This document shows, in pieces, positions 18,536 to 29,002 of a DNA stretch of 64,000 nt (the stretch's first letter is position 1; each line of letters starts with the position of its first letter). Source of the DNA: Pseudomonadota bacterium (GTDB taxonomy: Bacteria > Pseudomonadota > Gammaproteobacteria > Xanthomonadales > Rhodanobacteraceae); NCBI GenBank assembly GCA_018240465.1, contig JAFEFS010000093.1:1-64000 (forward strand). Reading direction: 5' to 3'. The notes under the pieces are model-generated. The model was given only the letters and a program-made list of their open reading frames with translations. It had not been told where the DNA came from and ran no database searches. The position numbers and the translations under genes were made by a program.

Positions 18536-21500
18536 ATGCAAGGCCTCGTCCGCATCGCGCTGTCGCGTCCGTACACGTTCGTCGTGCTGGCGCTGTTGAT
18601 CCTCATCATCGGTCCGCTCGCCGCGCTGCGCACGCCGACCGACATTTTCCCGAACATCAACATTCCGGTGATCGGCGTGGCCTGGCAGTACACCGGCCTG
18701 CCGCCGGACCAGATGGCCGGACGCATCACCACGCCGTTCCAGCGCGCGCTGACCACGATGGTCAACGACATCGAGCACATCGAGGCGAACTCGTATACCG
18801 GCTTCGGCATCGTCAAGATCTACTTCCATCCTGGCGTCAACATCGCCACGGCGAACGCACAGGTAACTGCGGCATCGCAGACGATGGTGAAGAACATGCC
18901 GCCCGGCACGACGCCGCCGCTCGTGCTCAACTACAGCGCTTCGACGGTGCCGATCCTGCAACTCGCGTTGTCGGGCAAGGGCCTGACCGAAGCCAACCTG
19001 GCCGACCTCGCGATGAACTCGCTGCGCACGCGCCTGGTCACGGTCGAAGGCTCGGCGATCCCGTATCCGTTCGGCGGCAAGGCGCGCCAGGTGCAGATCG
19101 ACCTCGACACGGCGGCGCTGCAGGCACGCGGGCTCACCGGCCAGGATGTGGCCAACGCGCTTGCCGCGCAGAACGTGCTCACGCCGGTCGGCGCGCAGAA
19201 GATCGACGCGTTCGAGTACGCGATCAACCTCAACAACGCGCCGTCGGATCTCAAGGATATCGCCGCGCTGCCGATCAAGGCGGTCAACGGCGCGATGGTG
19301 TACGTGCGCGACGTAGCCAATGTGCGCGACGGCAACGCGGTACAAACCAACATCGTCCACGTCGACGGCGGCCGCTCGGTGCTGATGAACGTGCTCAAGA
19401 GCGGCGCGACCTCGACGCTGGCGATCGTGGACGGGATCAAGTCGATGCTCGAGGAGGTCAAGCCGTCGCTGCCCGAGGCGCTCGTGGTCAAGGCAGTTGG
19501 CGACCAGTCCGTTTTCGTGCGCAATGCGATCGGCGGCGTGGCCAAGGAAGGCGTGATCGCGGCCGTGCTGACCAGCCTGATGATCCTGCTGTTCCTGGGC
19601 TCGTGGCGCTCGACGACGATCATCGCGATCTCGATTCCGCTGTCGATCCTCGGCGCGATCATGATCCTGTCCGCGCTCGGCGAAACGCTCAACATCATGA
19701 CCCTGGGTGGCCTCGCGCTCGCGGTCGGCATTCTCGTCGATGACGCCACGGTGACCATCGAGAACATCAACTGGCACCTCGAACACGGCAAGGACGTGCG
19801 CACGTCGATCGTCGACGGCGCGCAGCAGATCACCACGCCGGCGCTGGTTTCAATGCTGTGCATCTGCATCGTGTTCGTGCCGATGTTCTTCCTCGAAGGC
19901 ATCGCGCGTTTCCTGTTCGTGCCGATGGCCGAAGCGGTAATGGCGGCGATGGCGTGTTCGTTCCTGCTCTCGCGCACGCTGGTGCCGACGATGGCGAACT
20001 ACCTGTTGCGCCCGCACGCGGCGCATGCCGGCGAGCACGGCAACGGCGCACGACTGCCGCCGTCGCGCAATCCACTGGTGCGCTTCCAGCGCGGCTTCGA
20101 GGCCCGCTTCGAGCGCATGCGTGCGGGCTACCATGACCTGCTCGGCCTCGCGCTTGCGCATCGCCGGGCGTTCGTCGGCGGTTTCCTTTTCTCGGTCGCC
20201 GCTTCGTTCCTGCTGGTGCCGTTCCTCGGCCGCAACTTCTTCCCGTTCGTCGACGCGGGCCAGATGTCGATCCATGTGCGCGCGCCGGTCGGCACGCGCG
20301 TGGAGGAAACCTCGGCGCGCTTCGCCGCGGTCGAGCAGGCGATCCGCGAGATCATCCCGGCGCGTGAAATCAACACGATCACAGACAACGTCGGAGCGCC
20401 ATTCCTGTCCTCGATCAACACCGTCTACAACAATACCGGCACGATCGGCGAACAGGATGGCGACATCCAGGTCGCGCTCGCCGAAGGCCACGCGCCGACC
20501 GCCGACTACCTGCGCCGCCTGCGCGAGGAACTGCCGCGGCGTTTCCCCGGCATGACCTTCGCTTTCCTGCCAGCCGACATCGTCAGCCAGATCCTCAACT
20601 TCGGTGCGCCTGCGCCGATCGATCTGCAGGTGCGCGGCAACAACCTCGCCGAGAACTTCGCCTACGCGAACAAGCTGCTTGCGCAGATCAAGCGCATACC
20701 CGGCATCGCCGACGCGCGCATCCAGCAGACCGGCCGCGCGCCGGCGCTCAAGGTCGACGTCGACCGCACGCGCGCACAGTACGCGGGCGTGACCACGCGC
20801 GACGTGACTTCGAGCCTCGTCGTCAATCTCGCCGGGTCGAGCCAGGTCGCGCCGACGTTCTGGCTCAACCCGGCCAACGGCGTGACCTATCCGATCGTGA
20901 TGCAGACGCCGCAGTACAGACTCGACTCGCTGGAAAAGCTGCGCAACCTCTCGATCAACGCGCCCGGCGGCACCACCGCCGTGCTCGGCGGCATCGCCGA
21001 CATCAACCGTACCCAGGTCAACGGCGTGTTCAGTGAATACGACATACGCCCGCTCGTGCAGATCTACGCGACCACGCAGGACCGCGACCTCGGCGGCGTC
21101 GCCGCGGACATCCAGAAGATCATCGACGCCAACGCGAAGGATGTGCCCAAGGGCGCCAACGTGGTCCTGCTCGGCCAGGTGAAGACGATGAACGGCGCAT
21201 TCTCGGGCCTCCTGTTCGGTCTCGCCGGCGCGATCGTGCTGATCTACTTTCTCATCGTGGTCAACTTCCAGTCGTGGAGCGATCCGTTCGTCATCATCAC
21301 CGCGCTGCCCGCGGCGCTGGCCGGCATCGTCTGGATGCTGTTCGCCACCCACACCACGTTGAGCGTGCCCGCGTTGACCGGCGCGATCATGTGCATGGGC
21401 GTGGCGACCGCGAACAGCGTGCTCGTGATCTCGTTCGCGCGCGAGCAGCTCGACGAACTCGGCGATGCCACCGCGGCCGCGCTCGAGGCCGGGTTCGTGC

Positions 21501-21742
21501 GCCTGCGTCCGGTGCTGATGACCGCGCTCGCGATGATCATCGGCATGGCGCCGATGGCGCTGGGCCTCGGCGAAGGCGGCGAGCAGAACGCGCCGCTCGG
21601 CCGCGCGGTGATCGGCGGTCTCGTGTTCGCCACGATCGCCACGCTGTTCTTCGTCCCGGTCGTGTTCAGCATCATTCATCGGCGGCACGGTGAGAAGCCG
21701 GCGCCGCGAGTTTCGTTCGGAGAGTCCCATGCCACAGCCTGA
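18536..21742 (+). CDS. RND-family efflux pump, inner-membrane subunit
   Basis: A 1068-residue proton-driven exporter of the AcrB/MdtC (HAE1-like) superfamily. It has an N-terminal membrane helix (PYTFVVLALLILIIGPLAAL), the family signature RTPTDIFPNINIPVIGVAWQYTGLP, and two large periplasmic loops. Two membrane bundles follow, one with the proton-relay helix GLALAVGILVDDATVTIEN, whose two Asp residues are intact. The second half ends GEGGEQNAPLGRAVIGGL and FVPVVFS. I chose the ATG at 18536 (AGGG upstream) over the in-frame GTG at 18524. The adaptor gene overlaps its end by 14 bp. No outer-membrane channel gene is in the window. The substrate cannot be told. Confidence 0.94.
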   Translation: MQGLVRIALSRPYTFVVLALLILIIGPLAALRTPTDIFPNINIPVIGVAWQYTGLPPDQMAGRITTPFQRALTTMVNDIEHIEANSYTGFGIVKIYFHPGVNIATANAQVTAASQTMVKNMPPGTTPPLVLNYSASTVPILQLALSGKGLTEANLADLAMNSLRTRLVTVEGSAIPYPFGGKARQVQIDLDTAALQARGLTGQDVANALAAQNVLTPVGAQKIDAFEYAINLNNAPSDLKDIAALPIKAVNGAMVYVRDVANVRDGNAVQTNIVHVDGGRSVLMNVLKSGATSTLAIVDGIKSMLEEVKPSLPEALVVKAVGDQSVFVRNAIGGVAKEGVIAAVLTSLMILLFLGSWRSTTIIAISIPLSILGAIMILSALGETLNIMTLGGLALAVGILVDDATVTIENINWHLEHGKDVRTSIVDGAQQITTPALVSMLCICIVFVPMFFLEGIARFLFVPMAEAVMAAMACSFLLSRTLVPTMANYLLRPHAAHAGEHGNGARLPPSRNPLVRFQRGFEARFERMRAGYHDLLGLALAHRRAFVGGFLFSVAASFLLVPFLGRNFFPFVDAGQMSIHVRAPVGTRVEETSARFAAVEQAIREIIPAREINTITDNVGAPFLSSINTVYNNTGTIGEQDGDIQVALAEGHAPTADYLRRLREELPRRFPGMTFAFLPADIVSQILNFGAPAPIDLQVRGNNLAENFAYANKLLAQIKRIPGIADARIQQTGRAPALKVDVDRTRAQYAGVTTRDVTSSLVVNLAGSSQVAPTFWLNPANGVTYPIVMQTPQYRLDSLEKLRNLSINAPGGTTAVLGGIADINRTQVNGVFSEYDIRPLVQIYATTQDRDLGGVAADIQKIIDANAKDVPKGANVVLLGQVKTMNGAFSGLLFGLAGAIVLIYFLIVVNFQSWSDPFVIITALPAALAGIVWMLFATHTTLSVPALTGAIMCMGVATANSVLVISFAREQLDELGDATAAALEAGFVRLRPVLMTALAMIIGMAPMALGLGEGGEQNAPLGRAVIGGLVFATIATLFFVPVVFSIIHRRHGEKPAPRVSFGESHATA

Positions 21743-22928
21743 TCCCATCCCATCCACGCCACGCCGTGGCCTGCGCTTGGCCGGTATCGCAGCCGCGCTG
21801 ATCGCCGCCGTGATCGTCGTCTACGGCATCGCCACGCGTGCCGCCGAGTCGCAGCGTCTGCACGACTGGACCGAGGCGCAGGCGTTGCCCACGGTCGCGG
21901 TCAATCCGCCGTCGGCCGCGGCGAACGCGGCCGGCCTCGAACTGCCCGGTCGCATCGAAGCCTGGCAACGCGCGCCGATCTACGCGCGCGTGCCCGGCTA
22001 TGTCCGCGAGTGGAAGTACGATATCGGCGCAAAGGTGAAGGCCGGCGACGTACTCGCCGAAGTGGAAACGCCCGATCTCGACCAGCAACTCGCGCAGGCG
22101 CGCGCCGACCTCGCCACCGCGCAGGCGAACGCCTCGCTCGCGCGCACGACCGCGCAACGCTGGCAGACGCTGGGCAAGACCAACGTCGTCGCCAGGCAAG
22201 ACGTCGATGAGAAGACCGGTGACCTCGCCGCCAAGCAGGCCGGCGCGAATTCGGCGCAGGCAAATGTGGCGCGCCTCGTCGCGATGAAGGGCTTCGCCCG
22301 GCTCACCGCGCCGTTCGACGGCACCGTCACCGCGCGCAACACCGATGTTGGCGCGCTGATCAACGCCGGCAGTGCGGCCGGTTCGGAACTGTTCGTCGTC
22401 TCCGACACGCACAAGGTGCGCGTCAACCTCGCCGTGCCGCAGAACTACGCGACCAGTGTGGCGCCCGGCACCAAGGCGACGTTGAGCGTACCCGAGTATC
22501 CGGGCAAGACCTGGACGGCCGAAGTCGCGGCATCCTCGCAGGCGGTCAACGTGCAGTCGGGCACGACACAGATGCAACTGCTCGTCGACAATCCCGACGG
22601 CGAACTGTTGCCCGGCGGCTACGCCAGCGTGCGCCTCGACGTGAAGGGCAAGGCCAACGTGCTCAGCGTTCCCGGCAGCGCGCTGATCATCGACGCCCGG
22701 GGCATGAGCGTGGCCACGGTCGATGCGAACAACAAGGTCGTGGTCAAGCCGGTGACGATCGCACGCGATCTCGGCAAGGTCGTCGAGATCGGCTCCGGTC
22801 TCGCGGCGACCGATCGGGTGATCGAGAACCCGCCCGACGGCGTTGTCACCGGCAGCGAAGTGCGTATCGCCGGAACCACCAAGGCCCAGGTCGCCGAGAA
22901 CGGCAACGCGAAGGGCAGGAAAGGTTGA
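21729..22928 (+). CDS. RND efflux periplasmic adaptor (membrane fusion protein)
   Basis: A 399-residue HlyD/AcrA-type adaptor that links the pump to an outer-membrane channel. An N-terminal anchor (LAGIAAALIAAVIVVYGIAT) is followed by the first lipoyl half (LPGRIEAWQRAPIYARVPGYVREWKYDIGAKVKAGDVLAEVETPDL) and an alpha hairpin rich in A, Q and R. The second lipoyl half (FARLTAPFDGTVTARNTDVGALI), the beta-barrel and the membrane-proximal domain complete the protein. GGAGAG precedes the ATG. It overlaps the pump gene by 14 bp. Here the adaptor follows the pump, the reverse of the usual adaptor-first order. Confidence 0.93.
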   Translation: MPQPDPIPSTPRRGLRLAGIAAALIAAVIVVYGIATRAAESQRLHDWTEAQALPTVAVNPPSAAANAAGLELPGRIEAWQRAPIYARVPGYVREWKYDIGAKVKAGDVLAEVETPDLDQQLAQARADLATAQANASLARTTAQRWQTLGKTNVVARQDVDEKTGDLAAKQAGANSAQANVARLVAMKGFARLTAPFDGTVTARNTDVGALINAGSAAGSELFVVSDTHKVRVNLAVPQNYATSVAPGTKATLSVPEYPGKTWTAEVAASSQAVNVQSGTTQMQLLVDNPDGELLPGGYASVRLDVKGKANVLSVPGSALIIDARGMSVATVDANNKVVVKPVTIARDLGKVVEIGSGLAATDRVIENPPDGVVTGSEVRIAGTTKAQVAENGNAKGRKG

Positions 22929-23036
22929 GCCACAGCCGACCGCGCGCATCGGCGCGGTCCCGGCGAATCGCGGGGATTGAAGAACGGGGGCGCCGGCCGA
23001 ATCTCCCAGGCATCCACCGCTGGTTTCGTTCACTCC

Positions 23037-24053
<1,017 letters not shown>

Positions 24054-24097
24054 CGCCGCGGCTGTATTTCAAACGCGACGTGGGTTAAGGTCGCGCG

Positions 24098-24772
24098 ATG
24101 AATGTATCGATCGCCGCCGTGCAAACCGACCGCGAGGAAATCGCCAACACGCTGACCCACGGCCTCGGCATCATCCTCGCCGTCGCCGGCACAGCCGTCC
24201 TCCTGACTGCCGCGCAGGCGCGCTCGGCGCCACATGCGACCATTGCCTGCGCGGTGTACGGCGCGACCATGATCGTGCTCTATCTCGCCTCCACGCTGTA
24301 CCACGGCGCCGGTATCCAGCACGCGAACGGTACCGCGCCGCCACGCCCGCGCCTGCGCGCGTTTGATCACATCGCGATCTTCCTGCTCATCGCCGGTACC
24401 TACACGCCGTATGTGTTGATCACCTTGCGTGGAGTCTGGGGCTGGAGCCTGTTCGCGATCGTCTGGTCACTCGCCGTGCTCGGCACGGTGTTCGAACTGA
24501 CCCACCTGCGGCGCTATCGTGGCGCGATGGTCGCGCTCTACATCGGCATGGGTTGGGTCGGCATAGCCGCGATCAAGCCGCTCGTCGCCGCACTCGCCCC
24601 CGCGGGACTGTGGCTGCTGTTCGGCGGCGGCGCGGCATACACGCTCGGCGTGATCTTCTACAAGATGAAGTCGCTGCGCTATCACCACGCGATCTGGCAT
24701 GTGTTCGTGCTGGCCGGCAGCGCGATGCAGTATTTCTCGATCCTGCGCTACGTCGTTCCCGCGCGCGCGTGA
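24098..24772 (+). CDS. Hemolysin III / PAQR-like membrane protein
   Basis: A 224-residue protein with seven predicted membrane helices. The HlyIII (YqfA) signatures are present: EEIANTLTHGLGIILAVAG at the N-terminus, YLASTLYHGAG, FDHIAIFLLIAGTYTPYVL, and near the end YHHAIWHVFVLAGSAMQYFSI. The conserved His and Asp residues match the metal site of PAQR receptors. Despite the name, most members are not toxins and their role is unclear. The stop overlaps the start of the next gene by 4 bp (GTGA). Confidence 0.93.
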   Translation: MNVSIAAVQTDREEIANTLTHGLGIILAVAGTAVLLTAAQARSAPHATIACAVYGATMIVLYLASTLYHGAGIQHANGTAPPRPRLRAFDHIAIFLLIAGTYTPYVLITLRGVWGWSLFAIVWSLAVLGTVFELTHLRRYRGAMVALYIGMGWVGIAAIKPLVAALAPAGLWLLFGGGAAYTLGVIFYKMKSLRYHHAIWHVFVLAGSAMQYFSILRYVVPARA

Positions 24773-25161
24773 GCGATCTCGTTACCCACCGCGGCGGTTG
24801 CCACTGCGGCGCGGTGCGCTTCGAAGTCGACGCGCCCGCGCGCATCGCCGCGCTCGACTGCAACTGTTCGATCTGCCGCATGGCGGGATTCCTGCACCTG
24901 ATCGTGCCACCCGCGCGCTTCCGCCTGCGCGCCGGCGCCGACGCGCTGAATGAGTACACCTTCAACACCGGAACCGCGAAGCACCGCTTCTGCCGTGACT
25001 GCGGCATCAAGTCGTTCTACATCCCGCGCTCGAACCCGGACGGTTTCGACGTCAACGTGCGCTGCCTTGATCCGGCGACGATCGACGCCGTCGACGTGCA
25101 GGCGTTCGACGACGCCGATCGCGACGCGGCCACCGCGGCGATTGCGCATCTGTCGCATTGA
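24769..25161 (+). CDS. GFA / CENP-V domain zinc protein
   Basis: A 130-residue protein of the glutathione-dependent formaldehyde-activating (Gfa) fold. The zinc cysteines are all visible: GGCHCGAVRFEV at about residues 8-19, CNCSICRM near 36, and FCRDCGIKSFYIPRS near 80. The name comes from one Gfa enzyme; most family members have no proven activity. The GTG start overlaps the hemolysin III stop by 4 bp, so coupled translation is likely. C-terminal residues are consistent with human CENPV-like members. Confidence 0.88.
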   Translation: MSDLVTHRGGCHCGAVRFEVDAPARIAALDCNCSICRMAGFLHLIVPPARFRLRAGADALNEYTFNTGTAKHRFCRDCGIKSFYIPRSNPDGFDVNVRCLDPATIDAVDVQAFDDADRDAATAAIAHLSH

Positions 25162-25185
25162 ATCTTGCGACACGAAGGAGGCCGC

Positions 25186-26088
25186 TCAATCCAGATGCGG
25201 TCGCATCAGCGCTTCGAACCACTCCACAAACGCGACGAGGCGGCGCGAACGTTGCGCGCGATGCAGGTAGAGCACGGATACCTCCATCGCGGCGGCGCGA
25301 TGTGCAGGCATCACTTCGACGAGCTCGCCGCTGCGCAACAGATGCTGCACGTCATAACGGGGTACCTGGATCAGGCCGAGGCCGGCCTGGCAGCAGGCGA
25401 TATAACTTTCGGCGTTGTTGACGATGACGCGGCTCGGCACCGCGAGGTGTTTTTCGCCTTGCCTGGTTTCGAATTCCCACTGCGTTTCGCGCCCGGTCGC
25501 AGGCGAGGCATAGCCGACCATCCAATGCCCGTGTTTCAGATCCTCGGGTTTGCGCGGCATGCCGAACTTGCGCAGGTAGACGGCACTGGCACAATTGATC
25601 AGGGCCAGGCGCCCGAGCGGATGGGCGACGAGGCTGCTGTCGTGCAGGCTGCCGATACGCACGACGCAGTCGACACCTTCGTGCACGAGGTCGATCTGGC
25701 GGTCGCTGGAGCCCAGGGCCAGTTGCAGGTGCGGATGGCGCTGCAGGAACTCCGGCAAAGCCGGGGCGACGAGGCGGCGTGCGATGCGGCTCGGCACGTC
25801 CACCTTCAAACGTCCGGAGACGCGTCGCGGTTCGGTCTGGAAGAGCTGGACGACGGCGTCGGCGTCGGCGAGCAGCCCGCGCGCTCGTTCGAGCAGTGCG
25901 GCGCCATCGGCGGTCATCGTCACCTCGCGCGTGGTGCGGTGTAACAGGCGCACGCCCAGCGCGTTTTCGAGCTGCCGGATCGCCGCCGACACCGACGCAC
26001 GCGGCAGGTCGAGCGCGTTCGCGGCCTTGATGAAACTGCCCATCTCGGCGATGCGGACGAACAGGCGGTATTGATCGAGCGTGTCCAT
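25186..26088 (-). CDS. LysR-family transcriptional regulator
   Basis: A 300-residue regulator of the CrgA/AaeR-like LysR subgroup. The winged HTH (residues 3-62) reads LDQYRLFVRIAEMGSFIKAANALDLPRASVSAAIRQLENALGVRLLHRTTR. The effector domain follows from about 90 (RLKVDVPSRIARRLVAPALPEFLQRHP). It is last in a minus-strand run SDR-ALDH-DUF924-LysR, with a gap of only 34 bp from DUF924. It may therefore regulate that aldehyde/alcohol operon from within; this is inference from position. Confidence 0.92.
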   Translation of the reverse strand: MDTLDQYRLFVRIAEMGSFIKAANALDLPRASVSAAIRQLENALGVRLLHRTTREVTMTADGAALLERARGLLADADAVVQLFQTEPRRVSGRLKVDVPSRIARRLVAPALPEFLQRHPHLQLALGSSDRQIDLVHEGVDCVVRIGSLHDSSLVAHPLGRLALINCASAVYLRKFGMPRKPEDLKHGHWMVGYASPATGRETQWEFETRQGEKHLAVPSRVIVNNAESYIACCQAGLGLIQVPRYDVQHLLRSGELVEVMPAHRAAAMEVSVLYLHRAQRSRRLVAFVEWFEALMRPHLD

Positions 26089-26122
26089 TCCGATGCGCTT
26101 TCTCCGGGCTTTGCCCAAGATA

Positions 26123-26665
26123 TCACCCGGAGAAACCGCCTTCATCCAGCCAGGCCCGTTCCTGCGGCGTCGTTTCGCGACCGAGCACGGCGTTGCGGTG
26201 CGGAAAACGGCCGAAACGCCGGACGATGTCGCGATGCCGGCGCGCGTGCGACAACCATGGCTCGCCGAGTTCCAGATGCAGTTGGAGCGAGCGGTCCTGA
26301 TCGGCCAGCGCTTCGGAATGCGCGAACGGCAGGCAGAAGAAGACGCGCAAATCGTGCTCGACCCCTTCCATCTGCCCCGCCGCGGTGGCGCTGGCCGCGA
26401 AATGGCGCGCGAGCGCATCGGTCGCGTACATCTGCGCAGTGCCGCGAAAGGCGTTGCGCGGGAATTGATCGGTCAGGATCAGCAGCGCCAGGCTGCCGAT
26501 GGCGTTCGATTGCCAGTGATCGAGCTCGCGCCGCGCCGCGGCGAGGTGGGCATCCAGGAATGCAGCGCGAAACTGCCGGTCGAAGTCGGCGTCCTTGGTG
26601 AACCAGCGGGAGGGGCCGGCGTTCTTCCAGAACCGGACGATCTCTTCGGCGGACGAGTGAGTCAT
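26123..26665 (-). CDS. DUF924 family protein
   Basis: A 180-residue, all-helical cytoplasmic protein. It begins with the family opening EEIVRFWKNAGPSRWFTKDADFDRQFRAAFLDAHLAAARRELDHW. It continues with the diagnostic ALLILTDQFPRNAFRGTAQMYATDALAR and FFCLPFAHSEALADQDRS, and ends HRDIVRRFGRFPHRNAVLGRETTPQERAWL. DUF924 proteins have a TPR-like fold and no known reaction. The gene lies 45 bp after the ALDH gene and 34 bp before the LysR gene. Confidence 0.92.
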   Translation of the reverse strand: MTHSSAEEIVRFWKNAGPSRWFTKDADFDRQFRAAFLDAHLAAARRELDHWQSNAIGSLALLILTDQFPRNAFRGTAQMYATDALARHFAASATAAGQMEGVEHDLRVFFCLPFAHSEALADQDRSLQLHLELGEPWLSHARRHRDIVRRFGRFPHRNAVLGRETTPQERAWLDEGGFSG

Positions 26666-26710
26666 GCAGCGTTCGCGGGAACAGGACTGGCCATCGATCG
26701 TGGGTCGCTT

Positions 26711-28087
26711 TCAGGAAAACACGCTCAAATTCTTCGCGATGTCCTTGCCGGCATACGTCGGGAACACATCCAGCTCGAGATCGGGATTGCCGATCAGCAT
26801 CGCCTTGGTATTGCTCAGCGCGTCGAACCCGGCTTTGCCGTAATACTTGCCCATGCCGCTGTAGCCGACGCCGCCGAACGGCAGGCTGTCGATCCAGCAA
26901 TGCAGGTTGGTCTGATTGACGCAACCGCCGCCGAACGACAGGCTGCCGAGCACGAAGTCGATGGTGCTCGGGTTCTTGCTGAAGACATAGGCTGCCAGCG
27001 GCTTCGGTCGACGCTTGATGATGCCGACGGTCTGCGCGAGATCGCGATAGGCCAACACCGGCAGCACCGGGCCGAACACCTCCTGCTGCATCGCCGGATC
27101 GTCCCACGCCGATGGATACAGTACCGTAGGCTCGACGTAGCGCGCCTGGATATCGCTGCGCCCGCCATGCACGACCTTGTGCGGCAGGATATACGAAACG
27201 ACGCGCGCAGCGTCGTGCGTGCCGATCATGCGCGCAAAGTCGGGGCTTTGCTGCGGATCCTCACCATACATCTTGACGATGGACGCCTTGAGCTTGCCGA
27301 TGAACGCGTCTGCGACGTGTTCGTGCACGCAGACGTAACCCGGTGCAATGCACCACTGTCCGGAAATCGCATTGTGCCCCCAGGCAATCCGATCGGCAGC
27401 GATGTCGAGGTTGGCCGTCTCGTCGACGATCGTGGGATTCTGCCCGCCGAGTTCGAGCAGCACCGGCGTGAGATTCTCCGCCGCCGCGCGCATGACGACC
27501 TTGCCGACCGAGGAACTGCCCGTGAAGAAAATGAAATCGAACGGCAGTTGCAGCAGATCGGCGATCTCCTCGCGCCCGCCCGTCACCACCGCGACATTTT
27601 CCGGCGCGAAGTATTGCCCGATGTATTTCTGCAGCAGCGCGGCGGTGGCCGGCGTGGTGTTCGCCGGCTTGAGGATCACCGTGTTTCCGGCGGCGAGCGC
27701 GGCGATGGCGGGGTCGAGCAGCAGCAGGATCGGCGCGTTGAACGGACCGATCACGAGCGTAACGCCGTACGGTTCCTTGTAGATGACGCCACGATTGCCG
27801 GTCGCTTCCAATCCCCGCGGGATCGGCACCGGCTGCGGAGCCATCAGCTCCTTCAAGTGTTCGCGATAGTACCGGATCACGCCTGACGGCACGGTCATCT
27901 CGAACAACTGCTCGAACGGCGGCTTGCCGAAATCCCGATACAGCCCGGTGCAGAATTCGTCCTGATGGTCGCGCAGCATGCGCTCCATGCGGTCGAGCTG
28001 ATCGATGCGCCATTCGTACGACTTGGTCGCGTCGCCGAGAAAATGCTCGCGCTGCGCATCGAACAGAAGCTGGAATCGGTTTGCCAT
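26711..28087 (-). CDS. Aldehyde dehydrogenase (ALDH3/coniferyl-aldehyde type)
   Basis: A 458-residue NAD(P)-dependent aldehyde dehydrogenase. Cofactor-site motifs are GPFNAPILLLLDPAIAALAAGNTVILKPAN and FTGSSSVGKVVM. The catalytic base is in LELGGQNPTIVDE and the catalytic Cys in GQWCIAPGYVCVHE. EVFGPVLPV and the C-terminal GGVGYSGMGKYYGKAGFD complete the fold. The short N-terminus resembles class 3 and coniferyl-aldehyde dehydrogenases. I use Met at 28087, 15 bp after the SDR stop, because the longer frame would overlap the SDR gene. The pairing with an SDR suggests stepwise oxidation of an alcohol or aldehyde. Confidence 0.92.
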   Translation of the reverse strand: MANRFQLLFDAQREHFLGDATKSYEWRIDQLDRMERMLRDHQDEFCTGLYRDFGKPPFEQLFEMTVPSGVIRYYREHLKELMAPQPVPIPRGLEATGNRGVIYKEPYGVTLVIGPFNAPILLLLDPAIAALAAGNTVILKPANTTPATAALLQKYIGQYFAPENVAVVTGGREEIADLLQLPFDFIFFTGSSSVGKVVMRAAAENLTPVLLELGGQNPTIVDETANLDIAADRIAWGHNAISGQWCIAPGYVCVHEHVADAFIGKLKASIVKMYGEDPQQSPDFARMIGTHDAARVVSYILPHKVVHGGRSDIQARYVEPTVLYPSAWDDPAMQQEVFGPVLPVLAYRDLAQTVGIIKRRPKPLAAYVFSKNPSTIDFVLGSLSFGGGCVNQTNLHCWIDSLPFGGVGYSGMGKYYGKAGFDALSNTKAMLIGNPDLELDVFPTYAGKDIAKNLSVFS

Positions 28088-28101
28088 CGCGGCATAGCCC
28101 G

Positions 28102-28875
28102 CTATTTCGTCGTATAGCCGCCGTTGATCAGGATGGTCTGGCCTGTGATCCACCAGCCGTCGGAGACGAGAAAGCGGATGAACGGAACCACGTCGTGGAT
28201 GTCGGTCAAGCCGGTCTTGGAGAACTTCGACAACGCCGCGGCCGTCTTGTGGTAGGCCACCGCGTCGGCGCCTTCGGCCGGATAGAAGAATGGCGTATCC
28301 ATCGGCCCGGGGCCCACCGCCGTCACCGAGATGCCGCGCTCGCCGAACTCCTTCGACGCCGCGCGGGTGAAATGCTCAACCGGCGCCTTCGTGCCTTCGT
28401 AGGCGGCGTAATACGGCGTGTAGGCGCCAAGCAGCGACGTCACCAGGGTGACGACCTTGCCGTTGTCGTTGACCTGCTTGCCGGCTTCCTTGAGGAAGAA
28501 GAACGCGGATTTCGAATTCACCGCGGTCATTTCGTCGTATTCGGCCTCGCTGATCTCGACCATCGGTTTCTTCAGCACCTTGCCGACGGTGTTGATCGCG
28601 ATGTCCGGCCGGCCGATGGCGGCAACGGTATCGGCGAACAATTTCTCGACCGCAGCCGCCCTCGTCAAATCCGCCTGGAATGCCACGGCCTTCGCGCCGG
28701 CCGCCTTGATCGCGGCCACGGTGGCCTCTGCCTCGGACTTCGTTGCAGCGCTGTTGTAATGGACCGCGACAGCTTTCGCGCCGTTCGCCGCCAGATCGCG
28801 CGCGATCAAACCACCGAGGTTCTTCGCGCCGCCGGCGACGAGCGCGACTTTGCCTTTTATGGAATGGTCTGCCAT
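28102..28875 (-). CDS. Short-chain dehydrogenase/reductase (SDR)
   Basis: A 257-residue classical SDR. The nucleotide-binding loop reads LVAGGAKNLGGLIARDLA rather than the usual TGxxxGIG, a variant seen in some reductases. The Rossmann motifs continue with INTVGKV in place of NNAG. Catalytic Tyr and Lys are in YYAAYEGTKAPVEHFTRAASKEF (YxxxK), with Ser in LVTSLLGAY and Asn in AVNSKSAFFF. The C-terminal GQTILINGGYTTK is typical. GGAGA precedes the ATG. It is first in the operon with ALDH, DUF924 and LysR. The substrate is not identifiable. Confidence 0.92.
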   Translation of the reverse strand: MADHSIKGKVALVAGGAKNLGGLIARDLAANGAKAVAVHYNSAATKSEAEATVAAIKAAGAKAVAFQADLTRAAAVEKLFADTVAAIGRPDIAINTVGKVLKKPMVEISEAEYDEMTAVNSKSAFFFLKEAGKQVNDNGKVVTLVTSLLGAYTPYYAAYEGTKAPVEHFTRAASKEFGERGISVTAVGPGPMDTPFFYPAEGADAVAYHKTAAALSKFSKTGLTDIHDVVPFIRFLVSDGWWITGQTILINGGYTTK

Positions 28876-29002
28876 GGGAATCTCCGTGTCGTTGCGGGGA
28901 TCCCGATTCTAGTTGGCACGCAAGTGCGGATTGGACAGCGCGGCGTGGATGGATCATCCAGGATTTCCGACCAATCCGACGACTGCGATCGGGCCGCCGC
29001 GG

